Positions 1 through 8,724 are shown, counted from the stretch's first letter. The stretch: 64,000 nt of DNA from CATQHW01 sp965243545 (GCA_965243545.1 OZ251573.1:2108001-2172000); one strand, 5' to 3'. A program made the numbers and translations. Notes: a model not told the origin generated them from the sequence alone.

Positions 1-2
1 AC

Positions 3-251
3 GACGTAGCGCGCGTGCTCGACGACAACAGGGACCGTCTGCCGGCCGGCGTGCGGCCGCGCCTAGGGGAGCTCATGCGCGTCTCCCGGACATTGCGCCG
101 CGACCGCGAGTTGGCGTTCTACGGCAGCGAGGATCTCACGCCAAGCCAATTCTATCGACGCGAGGACGCGCAGCAGGCCCTTGCCGATGCGCGTCTGGTG
201 TACGAGGTAGCTTCCGCGGCGTGTTCCCCGCAGAGCGCTCCTCCTCCCTGA
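3..251 (+). CDS. HEPN-domain protein, C-terminal part (5' end outside window)
   Basis: The reading frame is already open at the left edge, so only the C-terminal ~82 residues are present. The segment RELAFYGSEDLTPSQFY followed by A..AL.DAR.V.E is the pattern of the last two helices of small HEPN-domain proteins, which usually pair with a minimal nucleotidyltransferase as a toxin-antitoxin or RNase module. The RX4-6H catalytic motif would lie upstream and cannot be checked. A GTG at 15 is an internal possible start, but the frame continues before it. Family assignment is by pattern only. Confidence 0.6.
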   Translation, partial: DVARVLDDNRDRLPAGVRPRLGELMRVSRTLRRDRELAFYGSEDLTPSQFYRREDAQQALADARLVYEVASAACSPQSAPPP

Positions 252-346
252 ACAGCGCCTCCCTTGCGCACTCGGCCGCCGACGCCTGACCGCCTCGGTG
301 CGCGGTTGGCGGTCCGGACCCGGGGCGGTATGCTGGCGCCGGTTTC

Positions 347-774
347 ATGGGCCGCATCGTCACCTCCGTAGTCGTGGAAAACGCGGCTACCTCACGTTGC
401 CGATGGCCTGGAAGGAGCGATTCGGAGCTTTTGCGCTGGAGCAGGCGGTCGCCCTGCAGACCGCGACGCAACAGGTGGTCGACGGAACCGTGTGTGGGCC
501 GGCCCTGATCCGCGTCGAAGGGTTCAGGGCGGTGCACGGCGAGGTCCTGTTCATCGAGATGGAACCGGAGGAAGGCGAGTACGAACCGCTGCTCGGCTAC
601 ATCCCGCTTGAACAGTGCGGCGCAGCCGTGGACCTGATCGGTCATCGCCTGCTGCCGGCGCGCTACGTCGATGCCAAGGCGTTGCCGGCTATCGACGACC
701 GGATTCTTGAGCAAATGAAGTCGGGCGGCATCGCCTGGTATCAACTGCACCCGCAGGCATTCGAAGTAGAGTGA
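347..774 (+). pseudogene. Chimeric remnant: clan AA aspartic protease joined to the tail of a coiled-coil/nuclease-like protein
   Basis: ATG 347 opens MGRIVTSVVVENA, the usual N-terminus of small retropepsin-like (clan AA) proteases. Immediately after VENA the homologous frame jumps to GYLTLPMAWKERFGA in another frame (codons from ~385). The stretch that normally carries the catalytic DTGA motif is missing and the frame is broken. The protease-like part continues to about GHRLLPARYVDAK (~677). The last ~30 residues, IDDRILEQMKSGGIAWYQL onward, instead match the C-terminus of the protein ending at 31955 (LDKRIIETVKSGAVAWYEL). Two deletions therefore fused pieces of two genes. An open frame 298-774 exists but lacks the protease start and active site. 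Confidence 0.6.
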
Positions 775-795
775 CCGGCACGCCGCCCTGCCGGG

Positions 796-824
796 TTGCG
801 CCCTGCAGCCCGAATGCGTATACT
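796..824 (+). promoter_or_regulatory. Promoter of leuA leader
   Basis: TTGCGC (796-801), a 17-bp spacer and TATACT (819-824) form a good sigma-70-type promoter. The start point is expected near 831, leaving only about 6 nt before the leader-peptide ATG at 837. Confidence 0.65.
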
Positions 825-836
825 GTGTACCGTTAC

Positions 837-932
837 ATGCGTCTGCTGCTGACGAACCTGCTCGACCTGCTCCTGGTGCTCCCGGGCCTTACGGCCTGGG
901 CTGCCCGGCGCCACGCGGGAGCGCGCATGTAG
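837..932 (+). CDS. leuL: Leucine-rich leader peptide of the leuA attenuator
   Basis: A 31-codon ORF (ATG 837, TAG 930-932), too short for most gene callers. Ten of the first 18 codons are Leu, including runs of three (843-851) and three (867-875, CTG CTC CTG). It sits between the promoter and a strong Rho-independent terminator just ahead of leuA. This is the classic arrangement for sensing leucyl-tRNA by ribosome stalling. It has no clear Shine-Dalgarno sequence, consistent with a nearly leaderless transcript. The peptide itself needs no function. Confidence 0.8.
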   Translation: MRLLLTNLLDLLLVLPGLTAWAARRHAGARM

Positions 933-962
933 CGCACCGAGCGGCGCCAAAGCAGCCCAGGC
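881..962 (+). promoter_or_regulatory. Attenuator alternative structures (pause hairpin and antiterminator)
   Basis: Segment 894-904 (GCCTGGGCTGC) is the exact complement of 952-962 (GCAGCCCAGGC), the 5' arm of the terminator, so it can form an antiterminator. It lies just after the Leu codon run, so a ribosome stalled on Leu codons leaves it free. With translation completed, 881-888 can pair with 893-900 (one G-T wobble, TTAC loop) and hide it. These are the three mutually exclusive structures expected of leucine attenuation. Confidence 0.75.
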
Positions 963-1007
963 TTGACGGTCGGACGCGATTCGACCGTCACCGCCTGGGC
1001 TTTTTTT
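954..1007 (+). terminator. Rho-independent attenuator terminator upstream of leuA
   Basis: 5' arm AGCCCAGGC TTGACGGTC (954-971) pairs with GACCGTCA..GCCTGGGCT (983-1001), and seven T residues follow (1001-1007). It lies 54 bp before the leuA start. Confidence 0.85.
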
Positions 1008-1060
1008 GAGCCCGCGCAGGTCCGTACCGAAAACGCTTGACGGAGAAGGAGAGAACCACC

Positions 1061-2728
1061 ATGCAACGAGGCGTCATCGACAAGTACCGGCCGTTCCCGG
1101 CGATCGACCTGCCGGACCGCGCCTGGCCGAACCGGACGATCGACCGCGCGCCGATCTGGTGCAGCGTCGACCTGCGCGACGGCAACCAGGCGCTCATCAA
1201 CCCGATGAACCTGCAGCAGAAGCTCAGCATGTTCTCTCTGCTGGTCGAAGTCGGCTTCAAGGAGATCGAGGTGGGGTTCCCCTCCGCCGCGGCCGTGGAG
1301 TTCGACTTCACCCGCACGCTGATCGACCGCGGGCTGATCCCGCAGGACGTCTACCCGCAGGTGCTCACGCAAGCGCGCGACCACCTGATCCGGCGCACGT
1401 TCGCCGCCATCGAAGGGACGCCGCAGGCGATCGTCCACCTGTACAACTCGACGTCCGAGCTGCAGCGCCGGGTGGTGTTCCGCATGGACCGCGCCGCGAT
1501 CCGCCGGATCGCCGTCGACGGCACGCGGCTGGTGCGCGAGCTGGCCGACCGCACCGAAACCGGCGTCGTCTACGAGTACTCGCCGGAGAGCTTCACCGGC
1601 ACCGAGCTCGACTTTGCCGTGGAGGTGTGCGACGCCGTCATCGAAGCGTGGGACCCGAGCCCCGAGCGGCGCATGATCGTCAATCTGCCGGCCACGGTCG
1701 AGCTGGCGACCCCCAACGTGTACGCCGACCAGATCGAGTGGTTCCTGCGCAACGTGCGGCGCCGGGACGACGTCATCCTCAGCCTGCACACCCACAACGA
1801 CCGCGGCACCGGCGTGGCGGCCACCGAGCTCGGCCTGCTGGCCGGCGGCCAGCGCGTCGAAGGGACCCTGTTCGGCAACGGCGAGCGGACCGGCAACGTC
1901 GACATCGTGACGGTCGCCCTCAACCTGTACACGCAGGGCGTCGACTCCGGCCTTGATCTGAGCGACCTGGGCCGCCTGATCGAAGTCTCCGACGCCTGCA
2001 CCGATCTGCCGGTCGGCCCGCGCCACCCGTATGCCGGCGAGCTGGTGTTCACGGCGTTCTCCGGCTCTCACCAGGACGCCATCAACAAGGGGATGGCCGC
2101 GCAGAGCGGCGGGCGGTGGGAGGTCCCGTACCTGCCGATCGACCCCACCGACATAGGCCGCTCCTATCAGGCGATCATCCGCATCAACTCGCAGTCCGGG
2201 AAGGGCGGCGTGGCCTACGTCATGGAGAACGAATTCGGCTGCCAGCTCCCCAAGACCATGCAGCCCGAAGTGGGCCAGGTGGTGCAGGACCTGACCGACC
2301 GCACCGGCCGGGAGGTGAACGCGGCGGAGATATGGGAGGCGTTCAGGCGGGAGTACCTGCAGGCGGACCGGCCGATCCGCTTCCTGGACTACGCGTTCGC
2401 CAGCGACGAGCGGGACAGCTCGCTCGTGCACGGACGCCTTTCCGTCGAGATCGAAGGCGAGCAGATGGAGCTGTCCGGCAGCGGCAACGGTCCGATCGAC
2501 GCGCTCAAGAGCGCGCTGGGTCAGGCGGGGTGGGACGACTTCAAGCTCACCCACTACTCCGAACACGCGCTGGGCCAGGGGACCGATTCGACCGCCATCG
2601 CCTACATACGGGTGCTGCGCGGCGACGGCACGCAACGGTTCGGCGCCGGAACGCATCCCAACATCGCCAAGGCGTCCGCGCTGGCGCTGATCTCGGCGCT
2701 CAACCGGACTACAGCAGCGCTTCGTTGA
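1061..2728 (+). CDS. leuA: 2-isopropylmalate synthase
   Basis: 555 residues, the length of the LeuA2 (actinobacterial/yeast-like) branch. It condenses acetyl-CoA with 2-oxoisovalerate, the first committed step of leucine synthesis. The TIM-barrel domain shows the metal/substrate motif CSVDLRDGNQALINPM (~33-48), HTHNDRGTG (~243) and the signature GTLFGNGERTGNVD. The C-terminal part (SVEIEGEQMELSGSGNGPIDA..) is the LeuA allosteric domain for leucine feedback. ATG 1061 is chosen over an in-frame upstream start at 1037 because GGAGAAGGAG sits at the right distance. Expression is probably controlled by the leucine attenuator immediately upstream. Its 3' end overlaps the convergent gene by 20 bp. 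Confidence 0.95.
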   Translation: MQRGVIDKYRPFPAIDLPDRAWPNRTIDRAPIWCSVDLRDGNQALINPMNLQQKLSMFSLLVEVGFKEIEVGFPSAAAVEFDFTRTLIDRGLIPQDVYPQVLTQARDHLIRRTFAAIEGTPQAIVHLYNSTSELQRRVVFRMDRAAIRRIAVDGTRLVRELADRTETGVVYEYSPESFTGTELDFAVEVCDAVIEAWDPSPERRMIVNLPATVELATPNVYADQIEWFLRNVRRRDDVILSLHTHNDRGTGVAATELGLLAGGQRVEGTLFGNGERTGNVDIVTVALNLYTQGVDSGLDLSDLGRLIEVSDACTDLPVGPRHPYAGELVFTAFSGSHQDAINKGMAAQSGGRWEVPYLPIDPTDIGRSYQAIIRINSQSGKGGVAYVMENEFGCQLPKTMQPEVGQVVQDLTDRTGREVNAAEIWEAFRREYLQADRPIRFLDYAFASDERDSSLVHGRLSVEIEGEQMELSGSGNGPIDALKSALGQAGWDDFKLTHYSEHALGQGTDSTAIAYIRVLRGDGTQRFGAGTHPNIAKASALALISALNRTTAALR

Positions 2729-3761
2729 GACGGACGCCGAAGCCGGGCTCGTCGCCGGGCTCGATCGAACCGTCGATCACTTGCGGCTCGCCGATCCACA
2801 GGTCCTCGCGCGGGTCCTGCCAGCGCGCCGGCATGGTCTCCGCCAGGTCGATGCAGTCGGTGGCGGCGATCAGGTGCAGCCCCCACGGTTCGCCGCCGCG
2901 GTGCGGCGCGACCGGCGCGCCGTACCGGCGCGCCAGCGCCAGGATGCGGAGCGCGCCGGTGACGCCGCCCGCCCAGGTGACGTCCGGCTGCCACAGGTCG
3001 AGCGCCCCGCGGCGGCCGATCTCCGCGAACGCCGCCGGGGTAAAGTCGTGCTCGCCGCCGGCCAGCAGCACCGGCTTGACGCGCGGGCGCAGCGCAGCCA
3101 GCTCGTCCAGGTGATCGGGAGTCGCCACGTCCTCGAACCAGTGCGGGGCGTACGGCGCCAGCAGCGTCGCCATGCGGGCCGCCACCTCGGCCGGCCACGA
3201 CATGTAGCAGTCGACCATGATCTGCGCCGCCGGGCCGAGCGCCGCGCGCGCCGCCGCCAGCCCTTCCGCGGCGGTGTCATAGCCGTCCGGGCCGCGCCAC
3301 GCGTGTGACAGCTTGTACGCCGAATAGCCGTGGCACGCCGCCAGCTCCGGGCCGCCGCCGGTGGCGTAGGCGCGCACCGGCCCCTTGGTGCGCGGGCCGA
3401 TGAGCGCGTGCACGGGACACCGCTCGGCGCGCGCCAGCGCGTCCCAGAGCGCCAAGTCGATCCCGCTGAGCGCCATGTGCGCCACGCCGCCGCGGCCGTA
3501 CGGGATCGACGCCCGGTAGAGTTCGTCCCAGGCGGCGCCGATGGCGGCGGTGTCGTCGATCGACCGCCCGATCAGGAAGCGGCGCAGGTGGTCGTTGATC
3601 ACGTGCACGGCCGGCCGGCCGCCGCCGCCGTACCCGTAGCCGGTCACGCCGGCGTCGGTGGTGACGCGCACCGCGATCTGCCAGAAGTGCGCCTGCCAGG
3701 CGTTGGCCGGCGGCAACCGCCGCCAGTTGGGATAGGCGGCGCGCACGTCCGTCACCTTCAC
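2709..3761 (-). CDS. Enolase-superfamily dehydratase, L-rhamnonate dehydratase-like
   Basis: 350 residues from GTG 3761. The MR_MLE N-terminal cap precedes a barrel with VDCYMSW, WFEDV, GGEHDF, LWQPDVTWAGG and a late PH motif. These correspond to the DCWMS / EE / GEHH / QPDVGWCGG / PH set of L-rhamnonate dehydratase, which dehydrates sugar acids with Mg2+. The exact substrate cannot be read from sequence. The start codon overlaps the stop of the BatE-like gene (GTGA), so it is the last gene of the Bat operon, an unexpected place for a sugar-acid enzyme. The 3' end overlaps leuA tail to tail. Confidence 0.85.
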   Translation of the reverse strand: MKVTDVRAAYPNWRRLPPANAWQAHFWQIAVRVTTDAGVTGYGYGGGGRPAVHVINDHLRRFLIGRSIDDTAAIGAAWDELYRASIPYGRGGVAHMALSGIDLALWDALARAERCPVHALIGPRTKGPVRAYATGGGPELAACHGYSAYKLSHAWRGPDGYDTAAEGLAAARAALGPAAQIMVDCYMSWPAEVAARMATLLAPYAPHWFEDVATPDHLDELAALRPRVKPVLLAGGEHDFTPAAFAEIGRRGALDLWQPDVTWAGGVTGALRILALARRYGAPVAPHRGGEPWGLHLIAATDCIDLAETMPARWQDPREDLWIGEPQVIDGSIEPGDEPGFGVRLNEALL

Positions 3762-4615
3762 CGGATCAGCTCCGCCGCCGGCGCGGCGATCCAGGTGCTG
3801 CGGCCGTCGGCCAAGCGTATGCGCCACCACTCGCCGCGATCCTCCAGCAGGCGGAACTCCGTGCCGCCGTGCAGCGCCGACCCGAAGCTCGGCTCATACG
3901 AATGGCCGTCCCCCTGCCGGGCCACGACGGAGGCGGCGGTGATCACGCCGGGCGGCGCGCGGGCGTCGATGGCGTCCGCCGCCAGCGACGCCGCCAACGC
4001 CGCGGCCGCAAGCAGGCAGGCGGCGCCGGCCGGCCGCAGCCAGCCGGTGCGCCGCACGCCGGCCACCAGCATACGGAGCACGAAACCGGCCCAGAACGCG
4101 GTCCAGAGCGCCAGGAACGCGGCGGCGCGGGTGCGCGCGGGCAGCAGGCCGCGCCAGAACAGCGCGGCGCGGGCGGCGCCGGACGACGCCGGTTCTTCGA
4201 TCCGGTCGGCCCGCAGCCGGCGAGCGTGCGCCAGGCCGCGGCGCACGTCCCGGTTGCCGGGGACCAGCTCCGCAGCGCGCCGGTACATCAGCACCGCGCG
4301 GCCGACGTCGCCGAGCCGCAGATGGGTGTTGGCGGCGTTGTAGGCGAGCAGGCCGTTGCTCCAGCCGGTCGCCTGGCCGACCCGCTCGTAGCGGAGCAGC
4401 GCGCCGCGCAACGCCTCGGCGGCGGCCGCGGTCCGGCCGGCGGTCTGCAGGTCGTCGGCCGTGCGATACAGATCGGCCGCTTCGCGGAGGAGCGCGGCGG
4501 CGTCGATCTCCGCGGGCGCAGGCTGAGCGAGCGCCGGCTGCTGGGCGGCCGCCCAGGCGGCGACCGCCGCGGCCAGCAAGGACGCGGCTCCGGCCCGCAC
4601 CCAGGCGCGCGTCAC
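3758..4615 (-). CDS. BatE-like TPR/SH3b membrane protein
   Basis: 285 residues from GTG 4615, which overlaps the batD stop by 4 nt. It has an N-terminal signal-like hydrophobic stretch, TPR-type helices (LLAYNAANTHLRLGDVGRAVLMYRRAAELVPGN is one repeat, split here by description only), two membrane segments in the middle, and a C-terminal bacterial SH3 domain (GTEFRLLEDRGEWWRIRLAD). This order matches BatE of the Bat (Bacteroides aerotolerance-like) operons. The role is envelope-associated and poorly defined. A longer upstream reading frame to 5014 is just GC-rich read-through. Confidence 0.75.
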   Translation of the reverse strand: MTRAWVRAGAASLLAAAVAAWAAAQQPALAQPAPAEIDAAALLREAADLYRTADDLQTAGRTAAAAEALRGALLRYERVGQATGWSNGLLAYNAANTHLRLGDVGRAVLMYRRAAELVPGNRDVRRGLAHARRLRADRIEEPASSGAARAALFWRGLLPARTRAAAFLALWTAFWAGFVLRMLVAGVRRTGWLRPAGAACLLAAAALAASLAADAIDARAPPGVITAASVVARQGDGHSYEPSFGSALHGGTEFRLLEDRGEWWRIRLADGRSTWIAAPAAELIR

Positions 4616-6504
4616 GGCCGGCTTCCTGCGCCCAGGGCGGGATCGACCGCCGCCGCCCAGCTCAGGATGCGGCCGCCCAGCGGATCGGCCGGCCCTGCGC
4701 CGTGGCCAGCGGCACGGTCGCCAGCGGCACGGTCGCCGGCGGCACGGTCGCCGGCCGCCCCGTAGCGGGCGGCGTCGAGCTGCGCCAGGATGTCCTGCAG
4801 CTCCCGCGACTGTTCGGGGGCGGCGCCGCGCTCCCGGAGCGCCTGCTCCCACCGCTCCGGTCCGGCTGCGTCCAACCGGGCGCGCAGGTAGGCGTGCAGG
4901 GCCGGCGCCAGCGCCGCCGGGTCGCCGGCCGCCCCGGCGACCGCCCGCCGCAGGCGGGCCAAGGCGCCGCGCGCGGCCGGCGCCTTGGCGGCGATCCGCC
5001 GCAGCCGCCGCCACAGCGCGATCAGGCCGGCCGCCGCCGGGCCGGCGGCGAGCAGCGCCACGCCGGCGGGAGACCCGGCGAACGCCGCGGCGTCGAAACG
5101 CTGCCGGCGCAGCAGCCGCTCCCCTTCGTAGTTGTGGGCAATGCCTTCGGCCGCCGCGGCCAGCTCGCCCCCCTCGGCCGGGAACGATCCTCCGCCCTCC
5201 ACGTCGCGCAGCGTCACCTGCCGGGCCGGCTGCACGTCGAGCGGGACCGGGGCGCTCGACGCCTCCGTGTACGCTCCGCGCTGCGGATCGAAATAGGAGA
5301 GCCGCACCGGCGGAACGGCGCGCACCGAGTCGTGCAGGGGGCGGATCGTCGCCCGAAAGACGGCCCGAGCCGGGAAGCGGCCGGCGGAGCGTTCCGCCCG
5401 TTGCGTCCCTACCCGGAAGTCACCGTCCGCCTCCAAGGGGCTCAGGTCGACGGCGGCCAGGCCCGAAAGGTCGCCCGCCCCGGTCACGGTCACCTCCAAG
5501 GCGATCGGATCGCCCACCTTGGCGTCGGCCGGCTCGGCGGCTGCGGTGACTTGGAAGGTCCCGACCAGCCCGGCGAAGTCGTCCGGGCGCCCCTGTTCCG
5601 GCAGCGGATCGACCGTCAGCTCCTGCGGCTCGGAGGCGATCACCAACCGCCGCACATCGCGGATCGTGCGTCCGACGAAGTCGCGCGTGGTGCGGAAGCT
5701 GGCGATCCCTTCGAACGCCACGGTGGCCGCCGGCACCGGCAATCGGCCCGGCGCGCGCGGCGTCACGATCAGCTCGAAGGCGAGCGTCTGATACGTGTCC
5801 CCGTTCACGGTCAGAAAGCCGCGCTCCGCCGTGAGGTCGGCGCCGTGCACGGTGATCTCGACCGTGTCGCCGGTCGCCGGGCGGATCTCCACGTCGAAGT
5901 CGCCGGAGTGCATGACCGGGTGAGAGAAGCTGAGCAGGCGCCGCGGTCCCAGCCCCTGCCGCCACATCCAGGTGGTGGTCACGGCGACCGGCTGCCCCAC
6001 CCACGCGCGGCCAGCGGAGGCGCGGACCAGCAACCGGTAGTGGTCGATCGCCTGCGGCGCAAAGACGGTGACCGTAACCGGCTGCGTCGACAGGCGCCGG
6101 CCGTTCACGGTGACGTCGATCGCAGGGATGTCGAGCCGGCCGGCGCGGGCGGGGACCAGCTCGTAGTTGGTGACGTAGCTCCGCTGCACCCGGCGGGTGG
6201 TGCGGCCGTTGATGATCGTGATCGACTCGCTGTTGTTGGGGCCGGCCGACAGCGGCCGCACCGACACCCCGTCGAGGTTCGGCACGTCGATCTCCGGTAC
6301 GGCGTCACTCCCCTCGACCGTGACCTGCAGGGTGAACGGTATGCCGGCCTCGGTCTGCGCGGCGCTCACCGCCGCGCGCGCCGCCAGCGACTGCGCCGCG
6401 GCCGGCAGGCCCACGCCGGCCAGCGCCGCCAACGCCAACGCGGCGCGCGCGAAACGGCAACCGCGCACGATGCGGCGACCGCGCATGATGCGGCGACCGC
6501 GCAT
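4612..6504 (-). CDS. BatD family protein (oxygen tolerance)
   Basis: About 630 residues. It has a signal peptide (hydrophobic ARAALALAALAGVGLPAAA), several Ig-like beta domains typical of BatD (VPNLDGVSVRPLSAGPNN, RSYVTNYELVPARAGRLDIP), then a single transmembrane segment and a cytoplasmic helical tail. ATG 6504 is chosen because it leaves a normal-length signal peptide. GTG 6585, 2 bp after the upstream stop, is the alternative and would add 27 Arg-rich residues. Two short in-frame tandem repeats lie at its ends. Probably a periplasmic partner of the two VWA proteins. Confidence 0.8.
   Translation of the reverse strand: MRGRRIMRGRRIVRGCRFARAALALAALAGVGLPAAAQSLAARAAVSAAQTEAGIPFTLQVTVEGSDAVPEIDVPNLDGVSVRPLSAGPNNSESITIINGRTTRRVQRSYVTNYELVPARAGRLDIPAIDVTVNGRRLSTQPVTVTVFAPQAIDHYRLLVRASAGRAWVGQPVAVTTTWMWRQGLGPRRLLSFSHPVMHSGDFDVEIRPATGDTVEITVHGADLTAERGFLTVNGDTYQTLAFELIVTPRAPGRLPVPAATVAFEGIASFRTTRDFVGRTIRDVRRLVIASEPQELTVDPLPEQGRPDDFAGLVGTFQVTAAAEPADAKVGDPIALEVTVTGAGDLSGLAAVDLSPLEADGDFRVGTQRAERSAGRFPARAVFRATIRPLHDSVRAVPPVRLSYFDPQRGAYTEASSAPVPLDVQPARQVTLRDVEGGGSFPAEGGELAAAAEGIAHNYEGERLLRRQRFDAAAFAGSPAGVALLAAGPAAAGLIALWRRLRRIAAKAPAARGALARLRRAVAGAAGDPAALAPALHAYLRARLDAAGPERWEQALRERGAAPEQSRELQDILAQLDAARYGAAGDRAAGDRAAGDRAAGHGAGPADPLGGRILSWAAAVDPALGAGSRP
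4704..4757 (+). repeat. 15-bp tandem repeat in batD 3' end
   Basis: About three to four copies of a 15-mer (GGTCGCCAGCGGCAC-like) encode repeated GDRAA units near the BatD C-terminus. Likely replication slippage; in frame. Confidence 0.7.
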
Positions 6505-6516
6505 GATGCGACGGTC
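6463..6516 (+). repeat. 18-bp tandem repeat at batD start
   Basis: Three 18-bp units (6463-6480, 6481-6498, 6499-6516) encode RRI(M/V)RG repeats just before the signal-peptide core. Two copies carry an in-frame ATG, so copy number changes the choice of start codon. Confidence 0.75.
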
Positions 6517-6587
6517 TCGTGGGTCTCGTGCGCTACCGCGCCCGCCCGCGATCCGGCGCCCGGCGGCGCTGTTCCGAGTCTCCACGG

Positions 6588-8717
6588 CTACCAGTCCCGC
6601 TCCACCGGCTCGGTGCGGAGCTGCTCCAGGCGGCGCTGCTCCGCCCGCTCCTCCTCCTCGGCGATGATCGCCCACGCCTGCTCGTCGGGCTCGGCGTCCG
6701 GCGCTTCGCCGCCCGGAGCTTCGCCGGCCGGCTCCTCGCCGGCCGGCTGCTCCGGCTCGGTCTGCTGTTGATCCGGGGTCTCCCGGCCGCCGGGCTGTTC
6801 CGGCGTCTGCTGTTCCGCATCCTGCTGCTGATCCGGGGGCTCCCCGCCGCCCGCCTGTTCGGGCGAGGGCGTATCCTCGCCTTCCGCGCCTGCGGCGTCC
6901 TGTCCGCCGCTCTGCTGATCCTGCTGCTGCGGATCGCCGGCGGACCGTTCGGGCGGGGGGCTCTGCTCCCGAAGCTGCTGCAGAAGCAGCCGGGCCACTT
7001 CCAGGTTGTGCGCGGCGTCCTCCCAGTCGGGGGTCAGATCGAGCGCCCGCCGGTAGGACTCCGCCGCCGCGGCCAGACCGGCGATCGCCGCCTGCGGATC
7101 GGCCGGCGCGCCCGCCTCGGCGCCCAGCGCCTGTTCGGCCGCGCGGACGCCGGCGTTGCCGAGCGCGAAGTGACCGGCGGCGGCCAGCTCCGGGCGGCCG
7201 GCCTGCTCCACCGCTTGGCGCAGCGCATCCGCGGCGCCCGCCAGGTCGCCGGCGCGATAGCGGGAGATGCCGCTGTCGTAGCGGAGCTCCGCCACTTCGG
7301 GGCGGGCCTCCGCGGCGGCGCCGAAGGCGGCGGCGGCGTCCGCGAAGCGGCCTTCCGCGTACGCCTGCCGCCCGTCGCGGGCGGCCCGCTCCGGGACCCC
7401 GCCGGCCGGCGCCGGCGCCGGCGCGGCCAACGCCGCCGTCAGCGCCAGCAGCGCCGCCGCCGCGGTCACCGCGCCCGGACGGCCCGGCCGCCCGCCGGCC
7501 CGCGGTCCGGCGCCCCCATCCGATCGCGGGCCTGCCGGCCCTCTCCCTGCACGCGCCGCTCCCGCGCCGGAATCCTTGTCGCCGTCGATCTCCGCTTCAC
7601 TCTCTCCCTGCACGCGCCGATCCCGCCTTCCGGCGTCACGTAGTCCGCTCGCACCTGGTCCGGCGTCCCGCACGCCCGGTTCCGGTCGGCGCCGGTCCCG
7701 CCGGCGGGACCGGCGCAGCAGGTCGGGGAGCAGAAACTCCAGCGCCAGCAGCGCCAGCGCCGCGGCCAGGAACGGCTGGAAGCGCTCCCGGAACACCTCG
7801 CGCTCGGTGCTCTGCAGCAGCTGCCGGTCGGCGCCGGCGATCAGCTGGAGGTACAGCGCGCCGAGATCGAAGTTGCCGGTCGCCACGTTCACGTACCGTC
7901 CGCCCGGCGTCACGCCGGCCAGCTCCCGTAGCGCCCTGCCGTCCAGGGCGGTGAGCACCGGCTGGCCCTCGTTCTGCAGATAGCCGCCGTCGGCGTCCGC
8001 GTCCGGGATCGGCTGTCCGGTGTCTTCGTCGCCCAGCCCGACGGCGATGACGCGCACGCCCAACGCCCCCAGCTCGCCGGCGGCCTGCAACGGCAGGCTG
8101 TCCATGTCGCCGCCGTCGGTGATCAGCACGACGTCCCGGAACGCGCCCGCCTGATCCCCGAACACCGAATCGCGCACCACGCGCAGGGCGTCGCCGATCA
8201 GCGTGCCGCCGCGCGACACGCTGCCGGTCGAGAGCCGTTCCACCGCCAACCTCACAAAACCGTAGTCGAAGGTGAGCGGACTCTTCACCACCGCGGTGCC
8301 GGCAAAGGCGACCAGCGCCACGCGGTCGCCGCGCAGCACCTCCAACGTGTCCAGAATCGCCAGCTTGGACCGCTCCAGGCGGTTCGGCGCCAGGTCGCGG
8401 GCCAACATGCTGCGCGACACGTCGACCACGAACACCACGTCGCGGCCGCGCCGCTCGACCGTGCGCGTCTCCGGGGTCCAGCCGGGCCGCGCCAGGGCGA
8501 CCACGATCAGCACCAGCGCGGCTACCAGCAGGCCGCCTTTGAGCGGGCGCGCGTTGCGGCGTCCGGCGTCCGGCCGCCGGCGGTCGCCGGCGAACCGGAG
8601 CAGCGCGCGGCGGCGGCGCAGGGACGCAAAGACGAACAGGGCGATCAGCGGCGGAATCGCCCAGAGCAGCAGAAACGCGTCCGGGGCGGCCAGCCGTACG
8701 CCGTCGATCAGCTCCAT
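6588..8717 (-). CDS. Fused BatB (VWA) - BatC (TPR) protein
   Basis: 709 residues from ATG 8717. The N-terminus has two hydrophobic segments, then a von Willebrand A domain with MIDAS motif VVDVSRSM (~95) and VLITDGGDMD, then another membrane segment (QPFLAAALALLALEFLLP): the BatB layout. At ~416-440 a second signal-peptide-like stretch (TAAAALLALTAALAAPAPAP) begins a TPR region (~440-580) and a Gln/Glu/Pro-rich tail, the layout of BatC. The two proteins are normally separate, so this is a gene fusion with the old signal sequence left inside. It lies 7 bp after batA. Confidence 0.8.
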   Translation of the reverse strand: MELIDGVRLAAPDAFLLLWAIPPLIALFVFASLRRRRALLRFAGDRRRPDAGRRNARPLKGGLLVAALVLIVVALARPGWTPETRTVERRGRDVVFVVDVSRSMLARDLAPNRLERSKLAILDTLEVLRGDRVALVAFAGTAVVKSPLTFDYGFVRLAVERLSTGSVSRGGTLIGDALRVVRDSVFGDQAGAFRDVVLITDGGDMDSLPLQAAGELGALGVRVIAVGLGDEDTGQPIPDADADGGYLQNEGQPVLTALDGRALRELAGVTPGGRYVNVATGNFDLGALYLQLIAGADRQLLQSTEREVFRERFQPFLAAALALLALEFLLPDLLRRSRRRDRRRPEPGVRDAGPGASGLRDAGRRDRRVQGESEAEIDGDKDSGAGAARAGRGPAGPRSDGGAGPRAGGRPGRPGAVTAAAALLALTAALAAPAPAPAGGVPERAARDGRQAYAEGRFADAAAAFGAAAEARPEVAELRYDSGISRYRAGDLAGAADALRQAVEQAGRPELAAAGHFALGNAGVRAAEQALGAEAGAPADPQAAIAGLAAAAESYRRALDLTPDWEDAAHNLEVARLLLQQLREQSPPPERSAGDPQQQDQQSGGQDAAGAEGEDTPSPEQAGGGEPPDQQQDAEQQTPEQPGGRETPDQQQTEPEQPAGEEPAGEAPGGEAPDAEPDEQAWAIIAEEEERAEQRRLEQLRTEPVERDW

Positions 8718-8724
8718 CGGCCCG

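Noticed and set aside
833..2656. 607-codon ORF on the minus strand across leuA
   Set aside because: Antisense shadow in GC-rich DNA; leuA on the plus strand has all family motifs.
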